5,219 nucleotides of DNA from UBA8437 sp003445035. Its GTDB lineage: Bacteria; Planctomycetota; Planctomycetia; Planctomycetales; Planctomycetaceae. Positions 1 through 5,219 of the stretch are shown here, one piece after another. Position 1 is the stretch's first letter, and the number at the start of each line of letters is the position of its first letter. The DNA lies in NCBI GenBank assembly GCA_937901285.1, contig CALCHI010000337.1:1-5219 (forward strand), given 5' to 3'. Position numbers and translations under genes: made by a program. A model generated the notes under the pieces. The model was not told the origin of the DNA and made no database searches. It worked only from the letters and a program-made list of their open reading frames with translations.

Positions 1-1174
1 GCATCTTGAACAGCGCCACGTCCTTGTACTTGCTGGGCCACCGCTGGATGAACCGACAGTTGGCCAGGGCCGCGGTCAACAACTGGTTGCGGTCCTTCTC
101 GACCGTCATCCTCCGCACGGCCAACGCCTCCTGAGCCCGCACCTGCTCCCAGAGAATGCCCAACGCGTCGGGAGAACGGCGTTGACGGGTCGTGCGCTTG
201 CCAAGCCACTCGGCCGACTGGTTGATCACCAGCAGGAAGTCCTGCTTCTCCTTGTGGTTGAGGCAAATCAACTGGAACAACAGCACCTGGTCCTGGATCC
301 GCCTCATCGTCGCCGAGCCGCCCGGGTGCCCCAGCAGTTCCTTGTAGATCCCCATCGCCTTGTTGATGTCGTCCTGCTCCTCAAAGCACTTGCCCTGCCA
401 CATGCGGGCATAAAGGCCCAGCACCTGGCTGCGATATCGAGTGTGAATCGCCTCGAACTCGACCGCCGCCTGAGTGGCCAGCTTGACGTAGGGCTCACTT
501 CCGCGGTCGTGGGTCTGCGCCTCCTCGTAGGTGCACAGCGCCAAATCGTACTGGGCCCTCATGTAGAGAGATTCGGCCCGCTTCCGCTTCTGGAACATGT
601 CCGATTGCTTGACCTTGTCGATAAAGGTCGGGAACGTCTTCCAGGCCTTCTGGTACTGGTCGTGAGCCACCTTGAAAATCTTGCGGGCCGCCGCCACCTG
701 GGTGCGGGCGGCATCCTGAAACGTGGTCCGCTTGCCGGTGTTCGACGGAGACTGTGACTGCCAGATCTCGACTCGCGCCTTGCCCAGGAGGATTCGCCCT
801 CGCTGGGAATTCGCATCGGCAGCCAACGGGTGGTTGGGCTGGGCCTTGACGAACTGGTCGAGAAATCCCACCGCCCGGTCGTACAGCGGGGTCTTCTCGG
901 TCGGACTGGCCGCCTGCCGACCGGCCTCCAGGTAGGTGATCGCCCGCTCGTAGGGGATCACCGCCTTGATCTCGGCCGGCACTCCCGGCCGCTTTTCGAG
1001 TCCGTCCAGGTACAACTGGGCGTACTCGAAATACCCCCGCTGCCGGAGCACTTCGAGAAAGCCTCGTTCCCGCGTCGGTGCTGCCACCCGGGGTCCCTGG
1101 GCCATCGCGATCGTCTGGACGGCCAGCAACAGGACCAGCAGCAGAGAGACCGGACGGAGTCGCATCGGAGCCAT
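1..1174 (-). CDS. Exported TPR-like helical repeat protein, N-terminal part (C-terminus beyond window)
   Basis: The reading frame is open from an ATG at 1174 to the window edge, giving 391 residues without a stop. Residues 1-25 form a signal peptide: MAPMRLR, a hydrophobic core of Leu/Val at about 10-20, then AMA before Gln26, a good signal peptidase I site. The mature part is highly helical and rich in Ala, Gln, Lys, Arg and Tyr. TPR-like helix pairs are visible at about 101-130 (FLDQFVKAQPNHPLAADA) and 254-284 (YARMWQGKCFEEQDDINKA, then IYKELLGHP). The role is unknown; TPR-type proteins act as scaffolds, and the signal peptide points to the periplasm or cell surface. The ATG at 1174 is preferred over the ATG at 1165 because GGAAAG lies just upstream and the signal peptide stays intact with either start. 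The gene diverges from the membrane-protein gene at 1363. No catalytic motif is visible. The export call is firm and the TPR assignment moderate. Confidence 0.85.
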   Translation of the reverse strand, partial: MAPMRLRPVSLLLVLLLAVQTIAMAQGPRVAAPTRERGFLEVLRQRGYFEYAQLYLDGLEKRPGVPAEIKAVIPYERAITYLEAGRQAASPTEKTPLYDRAVGFLDQFVKAQPNHPLAADANSQRGRILLGKARVEIWQSQSPSNTGKRTTFQDAARTQVAAARKIFKVAHDQYQKAWKTFPTFIDKVKQSDMFQKRKRAESLYMRAQYDLALCTYEEAQTHDRGSEPYVKLATQAAVEFEAIHTRYRSQVLGLYARMWQGKCFEEQDDINKAMGIYKELLGHPGGSATMRRIQDQVLLFQLICLNHKEKQDFLLVINQSAEWLGKRTTRQRRSPDALGILWEQVRAQEALAVRRMTVEKDRNQLLTAALANCRFIQRWPSKYKDVALFKM

Positions 1175-1210
1175 CGGCTTTCCAGGAGTGTGAGTTGGAA
1201 TCGGGAGACC

Positions 1211-1230
1211 ACCGGCAATGACCTGCCGGT
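1211..1230. repeat. Perfect inverted repeat, 7-bp arms, 6-nt loop
   Basis: ACCGGCA (1211-1217) and TGCCGGT (1224-1230) are exact reverse complements around the loop ATGACC. It lies 37-56 bp upstream of the start codon at 1174. If transcription starts near 1297 it would form a GC-rich stem-loop in the 5' leader; otherwise it could be a protein-binding site. No U-tract follows it on the minus strand, so it is not a typical intrinsic terminator. Confidence 0.6.
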
Positions 1231-1231
1231 T

Positions 1232-1262
1232 CCAAGGGACCCGCGTCGACACGGCCAAGGGA
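1232..1262. repeat. CCAAGGGA direct repeats flanking a near-palindrome
   Basis: Two exact copies of CCAAGGGA (1232-1239 and 1255-1262) lie 23 bp apart start to start, on either side of CCGCGTCGACACGG (1241-1254). The central 14-mer reads as CCG-n-GTCGAC-n-CGG, a palindrome with one mismatched pair. The arrangement resembles an operator region, but no bound regulator can be named from the sequence. Confidence 0.45.
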
Positions 1263-1303
1263 GCGGAAACGAGATTACGACCGCGAATGCGACCAATGAT
1301 TTC

Positions 1304-1332
1304 AGCATAGTCCGGTCTGACGAGGTTCGCAA
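1304..1332 (-). promoter_or_regulatory. Candidate sigma70-type promoter for the exported TPR-like gene
   Basis: On the minus strand TTGCGA (1332-1327) is followed after exactly 17 bp by TATGCT (1309-1304). Each hexamer matches 4 of 6 consensus bases. Transcription would begin near 1297 and give a leader of about 120 nt that includes the inverted repeat at 1211-1230. Planctomycete promoters are not well defined, and a match of this quality can occur by chance, so this is only a candidate. Confidence 0.35.
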
Positions 1333-1354
1333 GAACAGCCCACCGGCATAGAAT
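1326..1354 (+). promoter_or_regulatory. Candidate sigma70-type promoter for the membrane-protein gene
   Basis: TTCGCA (1326-1331, 4 of 6 matches to TTGACA) is followed after 17 bp by TAGAAT (1349-1354, 5 of 6 matches to TATAAT). The predicted start would be near 1361, only a few bases before the ATG at 1363, which would make the mRNA leaderless or nearly so. The -35 box lies over the -35 box of the opposing candidate promoter, so the two would compete for polymerase. Confidence 0.3.
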
Positions 1355-1362
1355 GAGCGACC

Positions 1363-2358
1363 ATGAGGACTCCCCCAGACACTCCGCCACCCAACTACCT
1401 CGGCAGGAAATTTCAGCTGCGGATGATGTCGATGGTCGGGTTGCTGGTGCTGGTGCTGGTGGCCATCGACCGGGCCCGGGAACCCAGTTCGTGGTACTGG
1501 CTGACCGGCCCACCCCGGCCGGCCCCCAGTTCCCCCAATGCCGCCGACACGCCCGGGCCGACTTCCGAACCGGTCACGCCCGAACTCCTCGACGCGGTGA
1601 CGGTGCCCGGGGAGGATCTCGCCGAGATCACCGACGATTCGGTTGGACTGCGTGGCGAGGAAAGCGGCCCGTATCACCGAATCCTGGCCCGTGCCAGGGA
1701 CCTGCCGCAGGCGCATCTCGAAGCGGTCGCTGGTGATGTGGCGTTTTCGGTTCTTCAGAAGCAGCCCGAGCACTTCCGGGGCCAGGTGGTCACGGTTTCG
1801 GGCGACCTCCGACGACTCATGAGCTTTCCGGTTCGTGAGAACGACGAGGGGATCACCGAGTTGTACGAAGCGCTGGTCTTCACCGCCGACAGCGGCACAA
1901 CCCCCTACCGCATCCGCCTGACCACTCCGCCAACCGGACTGCCTACCGGCGAGTCGATCGATCCGCCGACGCCGGTGCGGGTGGTGGGATACTTCTTCAA
2001 GCGGGACCAGTACATCGTGCAACAGGATCTCCGGGTCCACGCCGCGCCACTGCTGCTGGCCCAACGGATCGACCGCCGGGCAACCGGTGCGGCGGGTGCG
2101 ACCAGCCTGCCACCAACCGCCGCCGATCGACTGCGATGGGCCGTGACATTGCTGGGACTGGTCGTGGCCGGAATCGCGGTGACACTATTGTGGACCTGGC
2201 GGGCACGCCGCGGCGACCTCCGCTTCGCCGCCGAGGGTCTCAAGAGATCAACCGCGGCTCCCGACGGTGCGATCGAGGCTCTCGAGGGAATTGAAACCGT
2301 CGATCCCGACGAGTTCTTCCGCCAGATGGGCGAAAGCGAAGACGTCAACCAGCAGTAG
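1363..2358 (+). CDS. Conserved-style membrane protein with two TM helices and an extracytoplasmic beta-rich domain, function unknown
   Basis: I do not recognise this 331-residue protein. A basic N-terminus (Arg15, Lys16, Arg20) precedes TM helix 1 (about 21-36, MMSMVGLLVLVLVAI). A Pro-rich linker follows (about 42-75), then a soluble domain (about 100-230), TM helix 2 (about 258-278, with VTLLGLVVAGIAVTLLW) and a charged, acidic C-tail (about 279-331) that starts RARR. Positive-inside charges put both termini in the cytoplasm and the central domain outside. That domain has two glycine-turn strand pairs, FRGQVVTVSGDLRR at about 138-151 and VRVVGYFFKRDQYI at about 205-218, which suggest an OB-fold-like barrel; this fold is inferred only from pattern. 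The ATG at 1363 lacks a strong Shine-Dalgarno. An alternative ATG at 1423 (Met21, with AGGAAA 12 nt upstream) would remove the basic N-terminus. The DNA for TM1 holds three tandem copies of GCTGGT (1443-1460). The 3' end overlaps the convergent bioA by 14 bp. Confidence 0.85.
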   Translation: MRTPPDTPPPNYLGRKFQLRMMSMVGLLVLVLVAIDRAREPSSWYWLTGPPRPAPSSPNAADTPGPTSEPVTPELLDAVTVPGEDLAEITDDSVGLRGEESGPYHRILARARDLPQAHLEAVAGDVAFSVLQKQPEHFRGQVVTVSGDLRRLMSFPVRENDEGITELYEALVFTADSGTTPYRIRLTTPPTGLPTGESIDPPTPVRVVGYFFKRDQYIVQQDLRVHAAPLLLAQRIDRRATGAAGATSLPPTAADRLRWAVTLLGLVVAGIAVTLLWTWRARRGDLRFAAEGLKRSTAAPDGAIEALEGIETVDPDEFFRQMGESEDVNQQ

Positions 2359-3691
2359 CTTCCTCGATCGATTCCCCGGCCACCTCGACCAGCCGGTCAA
2401 CCGACACCGGCGGCATGGCCGGAGCAGGCATCAGGACCACGACGTCGCCCAGGGGCCGGATCACCACACCACGCCGCCGAGCCGCCAGCGTCACCAGGTG
2501 CCCGGTCCGACGCTCGGCGGGAAACGGCAGGTTGCCGTCCCGGTCGGCAACCAGTTCGATCCCCACCATCGCGCCGCGTTGCCGGATCTCACCCACGTGA
2601 GCGTGATCCACCAGGCCGGCCAGTCCCTTTTCGAGTCGTCTGGTCACCTCGGCCACGTTCTCCAGCACGGAATTCGTTTCGAAGAGATCCAGTGACGCCA
2701 GCGCGGCCGCACAACCCAGCGCGTTCCCCGTGTAGGTGTGGCCGTGGAAGAACGTCCGGCCCTGGTGCGGTTCACCCAGAAACGCCTCGAAAACGGGCCC
2801 TGTGGCCAACGTCGCCGCCAATGGCAGGTAGCCACCGGTCAACCCCTTGGCCAGGCACAGCAGGTCCGGTGTCACCGCCTCGTGCTCACACGCGAACAAC
2901 GTCCCGGTCCGCCCGAAAGCGACCGCCACCTCGTCGGCGATCAACAGCAGACCCAATTCCCGGGTCAACTCGCGGAGCCGCCGCAGGTACCCCTCGGGAT
3001 GGACCAGGATCCCCGCGGCCCCCTGGACCAGGGGTTCGATGACCACTGCGGCGATCCGCTGGTGGTTGTCCCGTACCACCCGCTCCATCTCCTCCTGGCA
3101 GCGATCCAGCCACTGCTGGTCGGTGAATCCCTCGGGATGCCGAAACGTCACGGGTGCCGGCAGCGTCATGGTGTCAAACAGCAGCGGCCCGTAAACCGAA
3201 TGAAACAGATCGATCTGGCCCAGGCTGACCGAACCGATGGTGTCGCCGTGGTAGGCTCCCGAGAGGCCAACGAACAGGTCCCGGCCCGCACCGGCCGCTC
3301 CGGACTGACGTTGGAACTGCCAGGCGATTTTCAGTGCCGCTTCGACGGCCGTCGAACCGCTGTCCGAAAAGAAGACGTGGTCCAGCCCCTCCGGAGTCGT
3401 CTCGACCAATCGCCTGGCCAACTCGATCGACGCGTCGCTGCCGAGTCCAAGCAGGGTCGAATGGGCGATACGGTCCAGTTGACCGGAAATCGCCCGATCG
3501 ATCTCCGGCACGCGGTGGCCATGCACGTTGCACCACAGGGACGAGACGCCGTCGAGATAACGCTGACCCGATTCGTCGATCAGGTCAAAGCCCTCACCGG
3601 CGACGATCACCGGAGCGGCCTCAGACGCGTAGGCCTGCATCGGCGTAAACGGATGCCAGACAAACCGACTGTCATCGGCGGTCAGCGACAT
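2345..3691 (-). CDS. bioA: Adenosylmethionine-8-amino-7-oxononanoate aminotransferase (7,8-diaminopelargonate synthase)
   Basis: This PLP-dependent class-III aminotransferase converts 8-amino-7-oxononanoate (KAPA) to 7,8-diaminononanoate (DAPA), the third-from-last step of cytoplasmic biotin synthesis. Its 448 residues match the usual length and it is complete. Visible motifs are WHPFT (12-16), SLWCNVHGHR with Trp53, the phosphate-binding SGST (111-114), GAYHGD with Tyr147, IADEVAVAFGRTG with Asp253 contacting the PLP pyridine nitrogen, AKGLTGG with the Schiff-base Lys282, HGHTYTGN (316-323) and IRPLG with Arg412. Phe15 stands where E. coli BioA has Tyr17, and several segments (IAHSTLLG, the YHGDTIG region, TFFHGHTYTGN) resemble B. 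subtilis BioA, which takes its amino group from lysine. The usual ATGFGRTG reads AVAFGRTG, a tolerated variant. The start at 3691 is supported by GGGGAG at 3700-3705. It lies 66 bp after mdh on the same strand. No other biotin gene is in the window. Confidence 0.96.
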   Translation of the reverse strand: MSLTADDSRFVWHPFTPMQAYASEAAPVIVAGEGFDLIDESGQRYLDGVSSLWCNVHGHRVPEIDRAISGQLDRIAHSTLLGLGSDASIELARRLVETTPEGLDHVFFSDSGSTAVEAALKIAWQFQRQSGAAGAGRDLFVGLSGAYHGDTIGSVSLGQIDLFHSVYGPLLFDTMTLPAPVTFRHPEGFTDQQWLDRCQEEMERVVRDNHQRIAAVVIEPLVQGAAGILVHPEGYLRRLRELTRELGLLLIADEVAVAFGRTGTLFACEHEAVTPDLLCLAKGLTGGYLPLAATLATGPVFEAFLGEPHQGRTFFHGHTYTGNALGCAAALASLDLFETNSVLENVAEVTRRLEKGLAGLVDHAHVGEIRQRGAMVGIELVADRDGNLPFPAERRTGHLVTLAARRRGVVIRPLGDVVVLMPAPAMPPVSVDRLVEVAGESIEEATAG

Positions 3692-3699
3692 CGCTCCCG

Positions 3700-3705
3700 C
3701 TCCCC
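3700..3705 (-). promoter_or_regulatory. Shine-Dalgarno site of bioA
   Basis: On the minus strand GGGGAG ends 8 nt before the ATG at 3691, a good match to the anti-Shine-Dalgarno sequence at normal spacing. A second GGGAG (3694-3698) is too close to the ATG to serve as well. This is the clearest ribosome-binding site in the window and fixes the bioA start. Confidence 0.7.
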
Positions 3706-3710
3706 AACAC

Positions 3711-3733
3711 CGGCCATCGGCCGCGATTGGCCG
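3711..3733. repeat. Two overlapping, mutually exclusive inverted repeats upstream of bioA
   Basis: CGGCC-ATC-GGCCG (3711-3723) is a perfect 5-bp-arm inverted repeat. CGGCC (3718-3722) can instead pair with GGCCG at 3729-3733 across a 6-nt loop. Both share bases, so only one stem can form at a time. They sit between the mdh stop and the bioA Shine-Dalgarno. No U-tract is present. Short GGCC-rich stems can arise by chance in GC-rich DNA. Confidence 0.4.
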
Positions 3734-3746
3734 TTCTCTCGAGAAC
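3733..3746. repeat. Short inverted repeat after mdh
   Basis: GTTCTC (3733-3738) and GAGAAC (3741-3746) are exact reverse complements separated by two bases. It lies 12 bp downstream of the mdh stop codon. The 2-nt loop would be strained, so as RNA the innermost pairs would open. It could be a small dyad for protein binding or a mild mRNA 3'-end structure. It is not followed by a T-run, so a terminator is not supported. Confidence 0.3.
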
Positions 3747-3757
3747 CCGCAGGCAAT

Positions 3758-4747
3758 CTATCCGAGCAGGTCTCGCACCATATCCCGCTCGGATCGCAAT
3801 TCACCCACCGTGGCCGCGAGTTTTTCGGCTCCGAACTCGTTGTGCTCCAACCCCGGAACAACCGACCAGGTGGTTCCGTCTGACGTCAGCGGAAAACTCG
3901 AGATCAACCCCTGGTCGACCCCGTAACTGCCATCGCTGCAGACAGCCGCGCTGAACGAATCGCCGTCAGCGGTCGGAGCGTTGATACTCTTGACACTGTC
4001 GATGATCGCGTTGGCGGCCGACGCGGCACTGGAGGCTCCGCGAGCCTTGATCACCGCGCCCCCCCGCTGCTGCACCGACTTGATGAATTCGCCCTGCAAC
4101 CACGCCTCGTCACCAATCACATCGACCACGCTCTGGCCGCCGATCTTGGCGTTGTAGAAGTCGGGGTACTGGGTCGCCGAGTGGTTGCCCCAGATCGTGA
4201 CGTTGCGGACGTCGGTCACGGCCGCACCCGACCGACCAGCCAACTGGCTGACCGCCCTGTTCTGGTCGAGCCGTGTCATGGCGTACCAGCGGTCCCGGGG
4301 CACATCCGGAGCATTGGACATCGCGATCAGGCAGTTGGTATTGCACGGGTTCCCCACGACCAGCACGCGGACATCATCTGCCGCGGCGGCCTGGATCGCA
4401 CGTCCGGTCGGAGCAAAGATGCCGCCGTTGACCGTCAGCAGATCGGCCCGCTCCATGCCCTCCTTACGGGGCACACTGCCGACACACAGCACCCAGTTGG
4501 CACCACCGAATCCATCCTCCAGGTGATCGCTGTCGTATTTCTCGACACCGGCCAGCGTGGGAAAGGCACAATCGTCCAGTTCCATCTCGACACCGTCGAG
4601 CGCCGGCAACACGGGAGGAATCTCGACCAGTTGCAGGATCACCGGCTGGTCGGGTCCGAACATCTGGCCACTGGCAATTCGAAAGATCAGGGCATAGCCG
4701 ATATTGCCGGCCGCACCGGTCACGGCCACTCGAATCGGATCGGTCAT
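3758..4747 (-). CDS. mdh: Malate dehydrogenase (Thermus-type, NAD-dependent)
   Basis: The enzyme interconverts malate and oxaloacetate with NAD in the TCA cycle, in the cytoplasm. The 329 residues form a complete LDH/MDH-superfamily protein of the type known from Thermus and from eukaryotic cytosol. Visible features are the Rossmann loop TGAAGNIGYAL (10-20), VEIPPVLPALDG with Glu42 at the end of the second strand, where an acidic residue favours NAD over NADP, and the mobile active-site loop SVPRKEGMER (91-100) with substrate arginines 94 and 100. They continue with VGNPCNTN (131-138), TRLDQNRA (158-165) with catalytic Asp161 and substrate-binding Arg164, WGNHSATQYPD with catalytic His189, and GASSAASAANA (237-247). 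All key residues are present. Gln162 sits where Thermus has His (LDHN). The ATG at 4747 puts the Rossmann motif at the expected distance from the N-terminus; only a weak GAG lies 9-11 nt upstream. It lies between the ygfZ-like gene and bioA on one strand. Confidence 0.97.
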   Translation of the reverse strand: MTDPIRVAVTGAAGNIGYALIFRIASGQMFGPDQPVILQLVEIPPVLPALDGVEMELDDCAFPTLAGVEKYDSDHLEDGFGGANWVLCVGSVPRKEGMERADLLTVNGGIFAPTGRAIQAAAADDVRVLVVGNPCNTNCLIAMSNAPDVPRDRWYAMTRLDQNRAVSQLAGRSGAAVTDVRNVTIWGNHSATQYPDFYNAKIGGQSVVDVIGDEAWLQGEFIKSVQQRGGAVIKARGASSAASAANAIIDSVKSINAPTADGDSFSAAVCSDGSYGVDQGLISSFPLTSDGTTWSVVPGLEHNEFGAEKLAATVGELRSERDMVRDLLG

Positions 4748-4775
4748 TGGGAATTTCTCGCTGCGTCACGGTTCT

Positions 4776-4797
4776 GGGAGTGAGCCAGGAACGAGCC
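4776..4797. repeat. Imperfect 11-bp tandem direct repeat in the mdh leader
   Basis: GGGAGTGAGCC (4776-4786) is followed directly by AGGAACGAGCC (4787-4797), with 8 of 11 positions identical. The period is about one helical turn, which places both copies on the same DNA face, 29-50 bp upstream of the mdh start codon. This may be chance. Confidence 0.3.
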
Positions 4798-4811
4798 TGA
4801 CAAGACACCGA

Positions 4812-4840
4812 TTTTTAGCGTCTGGCTTTCCGGTCAGCAA
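4812..4840 (-). promoter_or_regulatory. Weak candidate promoter upstream of mdh
   Basis: On the minus strand TTGCTG (4840-4835, 3 of 6 consensus matches) is followed after 17 bp by TAAAAA (4817-4812, 4 of 6 matches). The A-rich run stands out in this GC-rich DNA. Transcription would begin near 4805 and give a leader of about 58 nt. If real, mdh and bioA could be expressed apart from the ygfZ-like gene. The match is poor. Confidence 0.2.
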
Positions 4841-4843
4841 CCG

Positions 4844-5219
4844 TCATCGATCCACGGACACGATTCGTGCCGACGTGGGGCCGGCGACCGTGTCCACGAC
4901 CACCTCGGTTCCCGGCTGACTCGCCTCGCGGCGAACAACCGCCAGGGCCACCGCCAATCCCGAATCCACCGCAGTCTTTTCGTTCCCCGCCACCGAGCCC
5001 ACTCGCCCCAGTTCGCGTTCGTCCTGGTCATCCCCCGTCGACCGGATCACCGCACCGGTCTCCGGTCGCTCGGACCCCTCGATTGCCAGGCCTCTCAACA
5101 CCCGGTTCACGTGTCCCCGGGACTCGATTCGTGCGATCGTCTCCTGTCCCAGGTAGCAGCCCTTGGAGAACGAGATCGCCCGGCGGTCCCGGTCGACTTC
5201 CTGGGCGAGATTTTCGGAG
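4844..5219 (-). CDS. ygfZ: YgfZ/GcvT-like folate-binding protein, C-terminal part (N-terminus beyond window)
   Basis: The frame enters at the right edge and ends at a TGA at 4844-4846, giving 124 visible residues; the start codon and N-terminal folate-binding domain are outside. The YgfZ signature KGCYLGQE (5141-5164), containing the conserved cysteine, is followed by TIARIESRGHVNR, as is typical of the family. The rest is a C-terminal beta-barrel segment (GLAIEG, the GRVGSVAGN turn, GLAVALAVVRRE), ending IVSVDR. YgfZ is related to the glycine-cleavage T protein but lacks its activity as far as is known; in E. coli it binds tetrahydrofolate and supports Fe-S enzymes such as MiaB. The stop lies 96 bp before mdh, so the genes may be co-transcribed. 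A true GcvT is unlikely because GcvT lacks the K-G-C-Y-x-G-Q-E motif. Confidence 0.92.
   Translation of the reverse strand, partial: SENLAQEVDRDRRAISFSKGCYLGQETIARIESRGHVNRVLRGLAIEGSERPETGAVIRSTGDDQDERELGRVGSVAGNEKTAVDSGLAVALAVVRREASQPGTEVVVDTVAGPTSARIVSVDR

Larger units (their letters stand above)
1175..1362. other. Divergent intergenic region
   Basis: This 188-bp gap lies between two divergently transcribed start codons, so it must hold the promoters of both genes. I see no plausible small gene in it. It contains a 7-bp-arm inverted repeat (1211-1230), a near-palindrome (1241-1254) flanked by two copies of CCAAGGGA, and candidate promoter elements around 1304-1354. The central part is more AT-rich than the flanking genes, as expected of promoter DNA. 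Confidence 0.8.

Noticed and set aside
182..757. Plus-strand open frame (191 codons) rich in Leu and Val
   Set aside because: It is antisense to the TPR-like gene, and its Leu/Val/Arg content mirrors the Glu/Gln/Lys-rich sense codons. No start signal or motif supports it.
495..1235. Minus-strand open frame (246 codons) overlapping the TPR-like gene
   Set aside because: It is a one-frame shift of the real gene, with a Gly/Pro/Arg-rich translation and no secondary-structure pattern, while the neighbouring frame has a signal peptide and helical repeats.
1353..1736. Alternative plus-strand start at 1353 in another frame
   Set aside because: The translation is Arg/Gly/Ala-rich without membrane helices, while the frame from 1363 has two clear TM segments and runs on to 2358.
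958..2064. Minus-strand open frame (368 codons) across the divergent gap
   Set aside because: It crosses the promoter region and lies antisense to the membrane-protein gene; its translation is low-complexity and Arg/Gly/His-rich. The signal-peptide frame from 1174 and the plus-strand frame from 1363 explain the same DNA better.
2738..3883. Long plus-strand open frame (381 codons) antisense to bioA and the mdh end
   Set aside because: It lies opposite the full, motif-complete bioA, runs across its start into mdh, and its translation is rich in Arg, Gln and Gly without any family motif. Long antisense frames are expected in GC-rich genes.
4181..4783. Plus-strand open frame (200 codons) antisense to mdh
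   Set aside because: It is the complement of conserved malate dehydrogenase codons and has no independent support.
4787..4816. Possible plus-strand terminator (CAGG...CCTG stem followed later by ATTTTT)
   Set aside because: The stem has only 4 bp, an 11-nt gap separates it from the T-run, and no plus-strand gene ends here.

Overview
The window is GC-rich, densely coding bacterial chromosome. It holds five protein genes, two of them cut by the window edges, and no RNA genes, mobile elements or CRISPR. Base composition, an exported TPR-type protein of a kind common in Planctomycetota, a single-copy-style membrane protein that I do not recognise, and Thermus-type malate dehydrogenase all fit a planctomycete (Pirellula/Planctomyces-like). 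This assignment is inference from style, not from a marker gene.

Left part (1-1174, minus): the N-terminal 391 residues of an exported, mostly helical, TPR-like protein whose C-terminus lies beyond base 1. Its true frame runs off the window edge, and misleading shadow frames cover the same DNA. A 188-bp divergent intergenic region (1175-1362) separates it from a plus-strand gene (1363-2358) for a 331-residue protein with two predicted membrane helices and an extracytoplasmic beta-rich domain. The gap contains candidate overlapping divergent promoters, a hairpin, and a direct-repeat/palindrome/direct-repeat arrangement.

Right part (2345-5219, minus): a same-strand run in the order ygfZ-like (5' end outside the window), mdh, bioA. 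It ends convergently in the membrane-protein gene, with a 14-bp overlap of the two coding ends. The YgfZ-like protein is a folate-binding, GcvT-related protein linked to Fe-S enzyme maintenance. Malate dehydrogenase is a TCA-cycle enzyme. BioA makes 7,8-diaminopelargonate for biotin and here resembles the Bacillus subtilis (lysine-using) form more than the E. coli (SAM-using) form. The 96- and 66-bp gaps allow co-transcription, but a weak internal promoter is possible before mdh, and a Shine-Dalgarno site plus alternative hairpins sit before bioA.

This is mainly a housekeeping region. I see no convincing new multi-gene system. The most useful leads are the unknown membrane protein, the exported TPR-like protein, the structured divergent intergenic region, and the predicted amino donor of BioA.
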